Part shown: positions 31,676 through 43,983 of the stretch, piece after piece
Numbering within the stretch: position 1 is the stretch's first letter
How the letters are laid out: every line of letters begins with the position of its first letter
Assembly (NCBI RefSeq): GCF_020873875.1
Contig: NZ_JAHWGU010000033.1
Location: 1 to 64,000, forward strand
Length of the DNA stretch: 64,000 nucleotides
Source of the DNA: Actinoplanes sp. DH11
GTDB taxonomy: Bacteria > Actinomycetota > Actinomycetes > Mycobacteriales > Micromonosporaceae
Reading direction: 5' to 3'
Made by a program: the position numbers and the translations under genes
The notes under the pieces: model-generated
The model's database searches: none
What the model was told of the DNA's origin: nothing
The model's input: only the letters and a program-made list of their open reading frames with translations

Positions 31676-33529
31676 GTGACAACGCACCTACGTGCCAGGA
31701 CGACCCAGGCCGGTGCGTTCCTGGCACTGGTCGTCGGCCTCGTGGCCGGCGCGCCGACAGCTGCCATGGCGGCCCCACCGGACGTGCAGATCGCTGACCT
31801 GTCGCCCACCGAGGTGTCCCCCGGAAGTACTGTAACCATGCGGTACACCATCAGTAACGTCGGGGGCGGCGACGACGGTGGTGGCGGCGAGGGTGAAGAA
31901 GAAGAGGGTGGCGGCCAGCAGCAGCAGGCCGGCAGCGTCAACATCCGGGTCAGCGGCATGGACTGCAGCGGCGACTGCAGCGCCATCAAGCAGATCGACG
32001 GCAGCTCCAGCTTCACCGCGAACCTGACCGCGCCGAACGTGGCCGACGGCGAGACCAAGACGGTCACCGTCCGGGTCACCGCGACCGTCGCCGGGGAGGC
32101 ACCCGGCACGGCGAGCGCCACCGTGACCGTCAAGGGTGCCGAGAAGCCGCAGCTGGTGACGAAGGTCTCCGGCCGGGTCAAGGACGGCGACGGCAAGCGG
32201 GTCTCCGGTGTCGCGGTCGCGATGCAGGACGCCGCCGGCAACAAGTACGCCACCACGACCAACGGTCAGGGTGCCTACTCGTTCATCGGCTCCGAGGCGA
32301 ACCCGATCGCGCCCGGCAACATCACGGTGGGCGCGCTGAAGGAGGGTTACTCCTCGACGACCGTCACCGTGCAGGGCTCCACCGGCAAGTCGGTGAACGT
32401 GCCGATCACGATGAAGAAGCTCGCCGTCGAGAGCCCGTCCCCGAGCCCCTCCAGCAGCGCCTCGGCCAGCGCCGTGCCGACCGAGGAGGTCACCGGCGAA
32501 CCGGCCGAGGACGAGACCGCCGGTGAGACCGAGGCACCGCTGACCCAGGAGCAGGTCGCCAGCGAGTCCGACAGCGGCACCAACTGGCTGCTGATCATCA
32601 TGGGCGTGCTGCTCGTCGCCGCCGGCATCGGCGCCATCGTCCTGGTCGTGATGCGCCGCAAGAACGCGGGCAAGAACGACGACGACCCGGACGCGGGGAT
32701 GCCCGGCACGGGCCCCGGCGGCCCCGGCGGCTCGCCCTTCGACGCGACGCGGGTGGCCGCTCCGGTCGGTGGCGGCCGCGGCGGTGACGCCACGATGATC
32801 GCCCCGATGGGTGGCGGCGGCATCTCCGACGCGCCCACCATGATCCACCGCCCGGTGGTCGAGGACGAGTTCCCCGACCCCTACGGCGCGCCCATGCCGC
32901 CGCAGGGCAGCTACAACGGCACCAGCCAGTGGGGGGCCGGCGAGCAGGCCGCCGGCGGCTACGGCGCCACCGCGGCGGGCGGTGCCGGCTACGGCGCCCA
33001 GCCGCAGTACGGGCAGCCTGCCGACCCGTACTCGACAGGTGTGGCCGGCCAGCCGGTCCCGCAGCAGCGCTACGACGAGCACACCAGCCTCTACCAGCCG
33101 GAGCAGCCGCAGCAGGGCCAGCAGCCGCAGCGGTACGACGAGCACACCAGCCTGTACCAGCCCGAGCAGGGCGACAACTACGGCGGCGCCGGCTACGGCG
33201 GCCAGGGTGGTTACGACCAGGGCGGCTACGGCGCCCCGGGCTACGAGCAGCAGCAGCCCGGGTACGACCAGGGCGGCTACGGCGGTGGCTACGGCGACCA
33301 GGGCGGCTACGGCGGCCAGCAGCCGGCCCCGGGCGGCTACGGTGGCGGTTACGGCGACCAGGACGGTTACCCGCAGCAGCAGCCGCAGCCGGGTGGTTAC
33401 GGCGCGCCGGGCGGTTACCCGCCGCCGCAGCAGCCGCAGGGCGGCTACGACGACCAGGACCCGGAGCAGTACGGCGGCTACGGCCCGCAGAACGGCCGCC
33501 GTCCGCAGAACCGCGACTGGAACGGCTGA
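31676..33529 (+). CDS. Secreted/membrane protein with carboxypeptidase-regulatory-like domain and YGQ-rich tail
   Basis: A 617-residue protein. It has a signal peptide (about 1-33, ending AAMA), a CARDB/DUF11-like beta domain with an acidic Gly/Glu insert (35-155), a carboxypeptidase-regulatory-like domain (KVSGRVKDGDGKRVSGVAV, 165-240), and a Ser/Pro linker. A transmembrane helix (LLIIMGVLLVAAGIGAIVLVV, about 306-326) then precedes a long cytoplasmic tail rich in Gly, Tyr, Gln and Pro with two copies of YDEHTSLYQPEQ. The role is unknown; the layout suggests a receptor-like or scaffold protein. GTG 31676 follows GGAAGG. Confidence 0.8.
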   Translation: MTTHLRARTTQAGAFLALVVGLVAGAPTAAMAAPPDVQIADLSPTEVSPGSTVTMRYTISNVGGGDDGGGGEGEEEEGGGQQQQAGSVNIRVSGMDCSGDCSAIKQIDGSSSFTANLTAPNVADGETKTVTVRVTATVAGEAPGTASATVTVKGAEKPQLVTKVSGRVKDGDGKRVSGVAVAMQDAAGNKYATTTNGQGAYSFIGSEANPIAPGNITVGALKEGYSSTTVTVQGSTGKSVNVPITMKKLAVESPSPSPSSSASASAVPTEEVTGEPAEDETAGETEAPLTQEQVASESDSGTNWLLIIMGVLLVAAGIGAIVLVVMRRKNAGKNDDDPDAGMPGTGPGGPGGSPFDATRVAAPVGGGRGGDATMIAPMGGGGISDAPTMIHRPVVEDEFPDPYGAPMPPQGSYNGTSQWGAGEQAAGGYGATAAGGAGYGAQPQYGQPADPYSTGVAGQPVPQQRYDEHTSLYQPEQPQQGQQPQRYDEHTSLYQPEQGDNYGGAGYGGQGGYDQGGYGAPGYEQQQPGYDQGGYGGGYGDQGGYGGQQPAPGGYGGGYGDQDGYPQQQPQPGGYGAPGGYPPPQQPQGGYDDQDPEQYGGYGPQNGRRPQNRDWNG

Positions 33530-33551
33530 CCCCCGCCGCACTCACGATCGA

Positions 33552-33579
33552 AAGGCCCCGGTGATCACACCGGGGCCTT
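33552..33579 (+). terminator. Terminator after the membrane protein gene
   Basis: A 12-bp perfect stem, AAGGCCCCGGTG (33552-33563) with CACCGGGGCCTT (33568-33579), and ATCA loop, 23 bp after the stop codon. Confidence 0.8.
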
Positions 33580-33654
33580 CGCTCTTTCCGGCGTCAGCAG
33601 GGGCCTTCGCTCTCCCGGCGTCAGCACGGGACCTCGTTGTCCCGGCGTCAGCAG
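33573..33654. repeat. Three tandem copies of a 28-bp unit
   Basis: Units at 33573-33600, 33601-33628 and 33629-33654 share CCTTCGCTCT and CCGGCGTCAGCA; the third is two bases shorter and diverged. They lie between the converging terminators of the membrane protein gene and purL, and code for nothing seen. Confidence 0.7.
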
Positions 33655-33667
33655 GGCGGACACGAAG

Positions 33668-33697
33668 AAGGGCGGGGAGCCTGCGCTCCCCGCCCTT
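33668..33697 (-). terminator. Terminator of the purSQL operon
   Basis: A perfect 13-bp stem, AAGGGCGGGGAGC (33668-33680) with GCTCCCCGCCCTT (33685-33697), CTGC loop, 16 bp beyond the purL stop. Confidence 0.8.
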
Positions 33698-33713
33698 GTC
33701 GTCTTGCTTCAGA

Positions 33714-36226
<2,513 letters not shown>

Positions 36227-36230
<4 letters not shown>

Positions 36231-36934
36231 CGCTGTTGTCCCCCTGCGAGCTGACCGTCCGCGGTCGCCCCCGCCAGGGCCCGCAGGACGGAGGTGAAGA
36301 AGCCGAGGCCGTCGAGCGACGGACCGGTCAGCGCCTCCACGGCGTGTTCCGGGTGCGGCATGATGCCGACGACGTTGCCGGCCTCGTTGGTGATCCCGGC
36401 GATGTCGCGCTGCGAGCCGTTCGGGTTGCCGCGGATGTAGCGCGCGATCACCCGGCCCTCGGCCTCGAGCGAGTCGAGCGTCCGCTGGTCGGCGACGAAA
36501 CAGCCCTCGCCGTTCTTCACCGGGATGAGGATCTCCTGGCCGGGCGTGAAGCGGTTGGTCCAGGCGGTGTTCGTCGCCTCGACCTTGAGCCACTGGTCCC
36601 GGTTGCGGAAGTGCAGGTGCTGGTTACGGGTCAGTGCGCCGGGCAGCAGGTGCGCCTCGCACAGAACCTGGAAACCGTTGCAGATGCCCAGGACGGGCAG
36701 GCCGCCACGAGCCGCGTCGATGATCGACTCCATCACCGGAGCGAATCGCGCGATGGCGCCGCAACGCAGATAGTCGCCGTACGAGAAGCCGCCGGGCAGG
36801 ACCACGGCGTCCACGCCGTGCAGGTCCGGGTCGCCGTGCCAGAGCCGCACGGCCTCAGCGCCGGCGATCCGGGCGGCGCGGGCGGCGTCCCCGTCGTCCA
36901 GCGAACCAGGGAAGGTGACCACACCGATCCGCAT
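36227..36934 (-). CDS. purQ: Phosphoribosylformylglycinamidine synthase subunit PurQ
   Basis: A 235-residue glutaminase that supplies ammonia to PurL. The class I amidotransferase nucleophile is in LGICNGFQVL, with FPGSLDDGDAARA at the N-terminus and GIMPHPEHAVE supplying the His/Glu of the triad near the C-terminus. The ATG at 36934 lies two bases after the purS stop. Confidence 0.96.
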
Positions 36935-36936
36935 GG

Positions 36937-37194
36937 TCAGGCGACCTCCGCCGCGGCGTCCTCGGCGACCCGGATCTCGAAGTCCTCGATCACCGGGTTG
37001 GCGAGCAGCTTGTCGGCAATTTCGCGAGCCCGATCCAGGTCGGGCTCGCCCGCGAAATCGATCTCGATTCGGCGGCCGATTCGGACGGAGGAGACATCGG
37101 TGACGCCGAGCCGGGGCAGCGCGTTCGCCACCGCTTGACCCTGCGGGTCGAGGATCTCCGGCTTGAGCATGACGTCGACCACGACGCGAGCCAC
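36937..37194 (-). CDS. purS: Phosphoribosylformylglycinamidine synthase subunit PurS
   Basis: An 85-residue small subunit bridging PurQ and PurL. VARVVVDVMLKPEILDPQGQ at the start and VRIGRRIEIDF are diagnostic. GTG 37194 was preferred over the GTG at 37200 because AGGAG is correctly spaced before it. First gene of the three-gene operon. Confidence 0.93.
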   Translation of the reverse strand: MARVVVDVMLKPEILDPQGQAVANALPRLGVTDVSSVRIGRRIEIDFAGEPDLDRAREIADKLLANPVIEDFEIRVAEDAAAEVA

Positions 37195-37213
37195 GGGCAC
37201 TCCTGACTGATAG

Positions 37214-37242
37214 GTGTAAGCACGCGAAGCCTACCTGGTCAA
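37214..37242 (-). promoter_or_regulatory. Candidate promoter of purSQL
   Basis: On the minus strand TTGACC (37237-37242) and TTACAC (37214-37219) are 17 bp apart, just upstream of purS. No purine riboswitch fold was recognised in the short leader. The rest of the gap to 37476 shows no gene. Confidence 0.55.
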
Positions 37243-37476
37243 GCTGGCCCACAGCCCACGGGCCGGTGTCGCCCAGCCGACCCGACGGTCATTGAGCTGG
37301 GAATCTCCTGATGATCGCGAGCGCCCGCGCACCGCCCTGAGGGGGCCATCACACCGTGATAGGTGTCGATTGGTCTGTATCGGTACCGACGTCGATGCCC
37401 TACGTTGCATCCATCGCGTTCGATTCACCGCCGGGCTGCACCTTCGTCGACCCGATCCCCAGGAAGGAACCTCGAC

Positions 37477-38154
37477 GTGCGCATTCGCCTCGTGGCCGCA
37501 CTCACCGGCCTCGCCGCCAGCCTGCTCGCCCCCGCCACCGCCGCACAGGCGGACGACGTCTCCCCGCTCATCATCGGCGGAGGCACCGTCTCCTCCGCGC
37601 CGTGGGCCGCAGCCGTGCTCAGCAACGGCAACTTCACCTGCTCCGGGACCATCATCTCGGCGAACTACGTGCTCACCGCGCGGCACTGCATCAGCGGCTC
37701 GATGTCGGTCCGGGTCGGCAGCGTGAACCGGACGAGCGGCGGGGTGACCCGGACCGTGGCCAGCACGTCGTCCCGGTACGACCTGGCGCTCATGCGACTC
37801 AGCAGCCCGGTCACCACGTCCTACATGCCGCTGTCCAGCGCCTACCCGCCGGTCGGCTCCACCAACTCGATCTACGGCTGGGGCATGACCTGCTACTCCG
37901 GCTGCTCGGCGTCGACCGTGCTGAAGACCGCCACGGTCCAGGTCACCTCGACCAACCAGACCGACGCGTACGGCGGCCGGGCGATCGGCAGCAGCCGGAT
38001 CAACGGCAACGCCTGGCGCGGTGACTCCGGCGGCCCGCAGGTCTACAACGGCGCCCAGGTCGGCGTGGCTTCCACGGCCGACGGCCAGAGCCGGCAGTAC
38101 TACGGCAGTGTGGCTTACAACCGCGCGTGGATCACGTCAGTCGCCGGCGTCTGA
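37477..38154 (+). CDS. Secreted trypsin-like serine protease
   Basis: A 225-residue exported protease of the chymotrypsin family. Signal peptide about 1-28 (ending AAQA), then the mature N-terminus near IIGGGTVSSAPWAAAV. Catalytic triad contexts are LTARHC (His), SRYDLALMRL (Asp) and WRGDSGGP (Ser). Cys pairs are consistent with disulfides. The I-I-G-G-G start suggests little or no propeptide. GTG 37477 follows AGGAAGGAA. Monocistronic, with a terminator after it. Confidence 0.9.
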   Translation: MRIRLVAALTGLAASLLAPATAAQADDVSPLIIGGGTVSSAPWAAAVLSNGNFTCSGTIISANYVLTARHCISGSMSVRVGSVNRTSGGVTRTVASTSSRYDLALMRLSSPVTTSYMPLSSAYPPVGSTNSIYGWGMTCYSGCSASTVLKTATVQVTSTNQTDAYGGRAIGSSRINGNAWRGDSGGPQVYNGAQVGVASTADGQSRQYYGSVAYNRAWITSVAGV

Positions 38155-38163
38155 TCCCCGCTC

Positions 38164-38199
38164 GGTGATGGCGCCCGGCTGCGGCCGGGCGCCATCACC
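38164..38199. terminator. Terminator between the protease gene and purB
   Basis: A 16-bp perfect stem, GGTGATGGCGCCCGGC (38164-38179) and GCCGGGCGCCATCACC (38184-38199), with TGCG loop, lies between two converging genes. Confidence 0.85.
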
Positions 38200-38245
38200 C
38201 TGTCCAGCCCGCACCGTGCCGGGCGTCGCGGCGCGGCGCGGCGGG

Positions 38246-39667
38246 TCAGAGGATGGGTGCGGGGGCGTACCCGGCCGCGGCCGGGTTCTTGGCCACGATC
38301 TCCGCCACGCGCGCCGCGACCGCCTGCACCTGCGCCGGTGCCGCACCGACGAAGGCCGCCCGGTCCGCCACCAGGGTGTCGATCTCGGCGCGGGACAGCT
38401 GGAGCCGCCCGTCCGCCGCCAGCCGGTCGAAGAGGTCGTTGACCGCCACGCCCTTCTCCCGCATGGCCAGCGCGACGCCGACCGCGTGCTCCTTGATCAC
38501 CTCGTGCGCGACCTCCCGGCCGACGCCCTTGCGCACCGATGCCACCAGGATCTTCGTCGTGGCCAGGAAGGGCAGGAACCGGTCCAGCTCACGGGCGATC
38601 ACCGCCGGGTACGCACCGAACTCGTCGAGCACGGTGAGGAACGTCTGGAACAGGCCGTCGGTGGCGAAGAACGCGTCCGGCAGCGCGACCCGGCGCACCA
38701 CCGAGCAGGAGACGTCACCCTCGTTCCACTGGTCGCCGGCGAGCTCGCCGACCATCGAGAGGTAACCCCGGACGATCACCGCGAGGCCGTTGACCCGCTC
38801 CGACGACCGGGTGTTCATCTTGTGCGGCATCGCCGAGGAACCGACCTGACCAGGCTTGAAGCCCTCGGTCACCAGCTCCTGGCCGACCATCAGCCGGATC
38901 GTGGTGGCCAGCGACGACGGGCCGGCGACGATCTGGGCCAGCGCGGAGACCACGTCGAAGTCCAGCGATCGCGGGTAGACCTGCCCGACGCTGGAGAGCA
39001 CCCGGGCGAAACCGAGGTGGCCGGCCACCCGCTGCTCCAGCTCGGCGAGCTTCTCGTCCGCGCCGTCCAGCAGGTCGAGCTGGTCGGCGGCGGTGCCGAC
39101 CGGGCCCTTGATGCCGCGCAGCGGGTAACGGCCGATCAGGTCGTCCAGCCGCTCGTACGCGATGAGCAGCTCCTCGGCCGCCGAGGCGAACCGCTTGCCC
39201 AGCGTGGTGGCCTGCGCCGCGACGTTGTGCGAACGGCCCGTCATCACCAGGTCGGAGTGCTCGACGGCGAGGGCGGAGAGCCGGGCCAGCGTCGCGACGA
39301 CCCGGTCCCGGACCAGCTCGAGGGAGGCGCGGATCTGGAGCTGCTCGACGTTCTCGGTCAGGTCCCGGGAGGTCATCCCCTTGTGGATCTGCTCGAAGCC
39401 GGCCAGCTCGCTGAACTCCTCGATGCGCGCCTTCACGTCGTGCCGGGTGACCCGCTCGCGGGCCGCGATCGACTCCAGGTCGACCTGGTCGAGCACTGCC
39501 TCGTAGGCCTCGACGGCGCCGTCGGGCACCGCCACGCCGAGGTCACGCTGGGCCTTCAGGACGGCGAGCCAGAGCCGCCGTTCCATCCGGATCTTCTCCT
39601 CCGGGGACCAGAGGGCGACGAGGTCGGCGGAGGCGTAGCGAGCGGCGAGCACGTTCGGGATGGTCAC
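38246..39667 (-). CDS. purB: Adenylosuccinate lyase
   Basis: A 473-residue fumarase/aspartase-superfamily lyase acting twice in purine synthesis (SAICAR and adenylosuccinate cleavage). The family signature is GSSAMPHKMNTRSSERV; also MTSRDLTENVEQ and TGRSHNVAAQ. Start ATG at 39667. It stands alone on its transcript, divergent from the SCP2 gene. Confidence 0.95.
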   Translation of the reverse strand: MTIPNVLAARYASADLVALWSPEEKIRMERRLWLAVLKAQRDLGVAVPDGAVEAYEAVLDQVDLESIAARERVTRHDVKARIEEFSELAGFEQIHKGMTSRDLTENVEQLQIRASLELVRDRVVATLARLSALAVEHSDLVMTGRSHNVAAQATTLGKRFASAAEELLIAYERLDDLIGRYPLRGIKGPVGTAADQLDLLDGADEKLAELEQRVAGHLGFARVLSSVGQVYPRSLDFDVVSALAQIVAGPSSLATTIRLMVGQELVTEGFKPGQVGSSAMPHKMNTRSSERVNGLAVIVRGYLSMVGELAGDQWNEGDVSCSVVRRVALPDAFFATDGLFQTFLTVLDEFGAYPAVIARELDRFLPFLATTKILVASVRKGVGREVAHEVIKEHAVGVALAMREKGVAVNDLFDRLAADGRLQLSRAEIDTLVADRAAFVGAAPAQVQAVAARVAEIVAKNPAAAGYAPAPIL

Positions 39668-39825
39668 GCGGCGATTCTTTCACGTCTCCGGAGGCGGTAA
39701 CCGCTGGCTGCGCCGCACAGCGGCGCGACGGCCGGGCACCAGCCGAGTGGCACACTGCACAAGCACGGGCAGCCTCGCTAAGGTTACTGGCGAGTAGGTA
39801 GACGTTCCTTCCGAAAGGTCCCCTG

Positions 39826-40278
39826 ATGACTGATTTCAGCCCCGAGTCGCTCTCGTCGTTCGGCCCCAAGGAGTTCGCCGCGCTCGTGAAGTCCACGCCG
39901 GACTCGAAGATCGCCGAAGTGATGGCGTCGGACATGCGGCCGAAGATCCTCGACGAGGTCTTCAACCGGATGCCGACGCTGTTCCGCGCCGACCGGGCCG
40001 GCAACACCTCGGCCGTCATCCACTGGATCATCACGGGCGGCGCCGGCGGCGCGAGCGACACCTACGAGACGGTCATCGAGAACGGCGCCTGCACCGTCAC
40101 CAACCAGCCGGTCCGCGAACCCAAGCTGGCGATGACCATGGACGCGGTCACGTTCCTCAAGACGGTCTCCGGCGACGGCAACCCGATGATGCTGTTCATG
40201 ACCGGCAAGATCAAGGCAAAGGGCGACCTCTCCCTCGCCGCCAGCATCGCCAAGCTCTTCGACATCCCGAAGAGCTGA
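39826..40278 (+). CDS. SCP2 sterol-binding domain protein
   Basis: A 150-residue single SCP2 domain: VFNRMPTLFRADRAGNTSAVIHWIITG, then VTFLKTVSGDGNPMMLFMTGKIKAKGDLSLAASIAKLF. The fold makes a hydrophobic tunnel for lipid or acyl-CoA. No pathway neighbour identifies its ligand. The ATG at 39826 follows GAAAGG. Confidence 0.85.
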   Translation: MTDFSPESLSSFGPKEFAALVKSTPDSKIAEVMASDMRPKILDEVFNRMPTLFRADRAGNTSAVIHWIITGGAGGASDTYETVIENGACTVTNQPVREPKLAMTMDAVTFLKTVSGDGNPMMLFMTGKIKAKGDLSLAASIAKLFDIPKS

Positions 40279-40287
40279 CGAACGGCG

Positions 40288-40316
40288 AAAGGCCGGCACA
40301 TCACGTGCCGGCCTTT
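40288..40316. terminator. Bidirectional terminator between the SCP2 gene and purD
   Basis: AAAGGCCGGCAC (40288-40299) pairs with GTGCCGGCCTTT (40305-40316) around a 5-nt loop, with A-runs and T-runs at the base in both directions. Confidence 0.88.
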
Positions 40317-40348
40317 CCCATGCCCTCGCCAGGCGGCGGCCCGTCCCG

Positions 40349-41590
40349 TCAGACGGTGATCCGGCCCTCGACCGCCTTCACGGCGATGTCGGTCCGGTAC
40401 TGGGCGCCGTCCAGCCGTACACCCCGCACGAGGGCGTAGGCCGCCTCGCGCGCGCCCCGCAGGTCCGGGCCGGCAGCCGTCACGCTCAGCACCCGCCCGC
40501 CGGCGGAGATCAGCGCGCCGTCGGGGCGCCGCGCCGTTCCGGCGTGGATGACGCCGGGCACCTCGGCGCCCTCGATGACGTCACCGGTACGCGGCGTGCC
40601 CGGATAGTTGTGACTCGCCACCACGACGGTGATCGCAGAGCCGTCCTTCCAGGTCAGCGGCGGGTGCTCGGCCAGCGTGCCGGTTGCGGCGGCGTGCAGC
40701 AGGCCGGCCAGCGGCGTCTCGAGCAGGGTGAGGACGACCTGGGTCTCCGGGTCGCCGAAGCGCGCGTTGAACTCGATCACCTTCGGCCCGTCCGGGGTCA
40801 GCGCGAGTCCGACGTAAAGGAGACCCGCGAACGGGGTGCCCCGCCGGCGCATCTCCGCCAGGGTCGGCTCGACCGTCTCCCGGACCACCCGCTCCACCAG
40901 ATCGGCCGGCGCCCAGTCCAGCGGGGCGTACGCGCCCATGCCACCGGTGTTGGGCCCCTCGTCGCCGTCGGCGAGCCGTTTGAAGTCCTGTGCCGGCATC
41001 AGCGGCGCGACAGCGGTGCCGTCGGTGACCACGAAGAGCGAGACCTCGGGGCCCGGCAGGAACTCCTCGATGACGACCTTGCCGCACGCCTCGGCGTGGA
41101 TCAGGGCCTCGTCGAGGTCGTCGGTGACGACCACACCCTTGCCGGCGGCCAGACCGTCGTTCTTCACCACGTACGGCGCGCCCAGCTCGGTGAGCGCGGC
41201 ACGGACCGCGTCCATGTCGGTGCACGCGAAGGACCGGGCGGTCGGCACCCCGGCGGCGGCCATCACCTCGTTGGCGAACGCCTTGGAGCCCTCCAGCCGG
41301 GCGGCGGCGGCGCTCGGGCCGAAACAGGCGATGCCCTTGGCGCGGACCGCGTCGGCGACGCCGGCGACGAGCGGGGCCTCCGGGCCGATCACGACCAGGT
41401 CGGCGCGGAGTTCGACGGCGAGCGCGGCGACCGCGTCCGGGTCGGTGGCGGTGACCTCGTGCAGCTCGGCGACCTGGGCGATGCCCGGGTTGCCGGGCGC
41501 GGCGGCCAGGAAGTCGACGGAGGGGTCGGCGGAGAGGCCGACGGCAAGCGCGTGCTCGCGCCCACCGGAGCCGATCAGAAGTACGCGCAC
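40349..41590 (-). CDS. purD: Phosphoribosylamine-glycine ligase (GAR synthetase)
   Basis: A 413-residue ATP-grasp enzyme for step two of purine synthesis. Segments VLLIGSGGREHALA, GPEAPLVAGVADAVRAKGIACFGPS, YVVKNDGLAAGKGVVV, GPEVSLFVVTDG, NTGGMGAYAP and EFNARFGDPETQ are all characteristic. GTG 41590 was taken since the conserved protein begins there. Divergent from purA. Confidence 0.96.
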   Translation of the reverse strand: MRVLLIGSGGREHALAVGLSADPSVDFLAAAPGNPGIAQVAELHEVTATDPDAVAALAVELRADLVVIGPEAPLVAGVADAVRAKGIACFGPSAAAARLEGSKAFANEVMAAAGVPTARSFACTDMDAVRAALTELGAPYVVKNDGLAAGKGVVVTDDLDEALIHAEACGKVVIEEFLPGPEVSLFVVTDGTAVAPLMPAQDFKRLADGDEGPNTGGMGAYAPLDWAPADLVERVVRETVEPTLAEMRRRGTPFAGLLYVGLALTPDGPKVIEFNARFGDPETQVVLTLLETPLAGLLHAAATGTLAEHPPLTWKDGSAITVVVASHNYPGTPRTGDVIEGAEVPGVIHAGTARRPDGALISAGGRVLSVTAAGPDLRGAREAAYALVRGVRLDGAQYRTDIAVKAVEGRITV

Positions 41591-41681
41591 GACGGCCCAT
41601 CCTACCTGCGCCACCGTCGCGTAAACTTCGGCAGTACCCGGGCTCCTCCAGGTACGACCTTGGGGAAAGGCATAACCAAAA

Positions 41682-42971
<1,290 letters not shown>

Positions 42972-42972
42972 C

Positions 42973-43929
42973 ATGTTCGACGTGGTGCTCCTCAGCCTGG
43001 CCGAAGGATCGAAGGACGCCTGCGGCTCCGGCTGCGGCGGCTGCGGCCCGGCCGCCGCGGCCGCCTGCACGCCGCGAACCCCGGTGCTGGCCTGCGCGGA
43101 CGTGCTGCGCAAGGCCGGCGCCCGCGTCGAGACCGTGATGGCCGGTTCTGATCAGGAGATTGACGCGGTCCTGGCGCGCTTCGACGGCCCGGCCCGGCCC
43201 GACGGCCTGACCTGGCCCGACCCGGACAGCACCATGCGGCTGGTGGTGGCGACGGCCACCGACGGCCAGTTGCGCGCCGTCGTGCGCCGGCTGGTCCGGC
43301 GGTACGCTCCGCCACCCAGCAAGCGCCCGGCCGACCTGGACACCGTCCGGACCGTGCCGGACCTGCCGCCGCTGGCCATCCTGCCGCTCGACCCGGGCAA
43401 CACCGACGACCTCGCAGCCCAGCTCGGTCTGCCCCGCACCCCCGAGGCGGTGGCCGAAGCCGTGCTGACCGGCCCGGTCCGCCGGCTCGACCTGCTGCGC
43501 AACGACGGCGGCTCGGTGACGCTTGACGGCGCCCTGCTCGGTGGCGCCGACGACACCGGCCGCGCGGTTCCGTGGCGTGGCCGGGTCGAGGTGGACGACG
43601 CGCTGCTCACCGACGGGGAGGAGCCGGTGCTGGCCTGCGCGGTCGGCAACGCCGGTGGTTACGCCGAGTTCGACGGCCTGCGGATGCTCGCCGACGGCGA
43701 CCCCACCGACGGGCGGGTCGAGGTCGCGGTGGCGGTTCCGGTCGTGGTGAAGCAGCGGTTCAAGGGCACGAGGGTACGCATCGAGGTCCGTCGCGCCCGC
43801 GGCCGGGCGGTCTCGGTGCTGCCGCGCGAAGGTGACCTGCAGTTCCTCGACGACGGCGTGGCCGGGTCGACGAGCCGTAAGCGCTCCTGGTGGACCGAGC
43901 CCGGCGCCTGGGCGGTGTACGCGGGCTGA
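42973..43929 (+). CDS. Hypothetical protein with Cys-rich N-terminus and DAGK-like C-terminus
   Basis: A 318-residue protein. Residues 17-42 contain six Cys in a Gly/Ala-rich setting (CGSGCGGCGP, then C-x7-C-like spacing), which could bind a metal or Fe-S cluster. The central part is Pro/Leu-rich with LPPLAILPLDPGNTDDLAAQLG, and the C-terminal part (GGYAEFDGLRMLADGDPTDG onward) resembles the accessory domain of diacylglycerol/lipid kinases. A typical GGDGT kinase motif is not seen. Function unknown. ATG 42973, one base after purA. Confidence 0.7.
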   Translation: MFDVVLLSLAEGSKDACGSGCGGCGPAAAAACTPRTPVLACADVLRKAGARVETVMAGSDQEIDAVLARFDGPARPDGLTWPDPDSTMRLVVATATDGQLRAVVRRLVRRYAPPPSKRPADLDTVRTVPDLPPLAILPLDPGNTDDLAAQLGLPRTPEAVAEAVLTGPVRRLDLLRNDGGSVTLDGALLGGADDTGRAVPWRGRVEVDDALLTDGEEPVLACAVGNAGGYAEFDGLRMLADGDPTDGRVEVAVAVPVVVKQRFKGTRVRIEVRRARGRAVSVLPREGDLQFLDDGVAGSTSRKRSWWTEPGAWAVYAG

Positions 43930-43983
43930 TCACTGTGCGACTCTGAACGGACATTCCGCCTGTTCGTAGGGGAGGACGCATTC

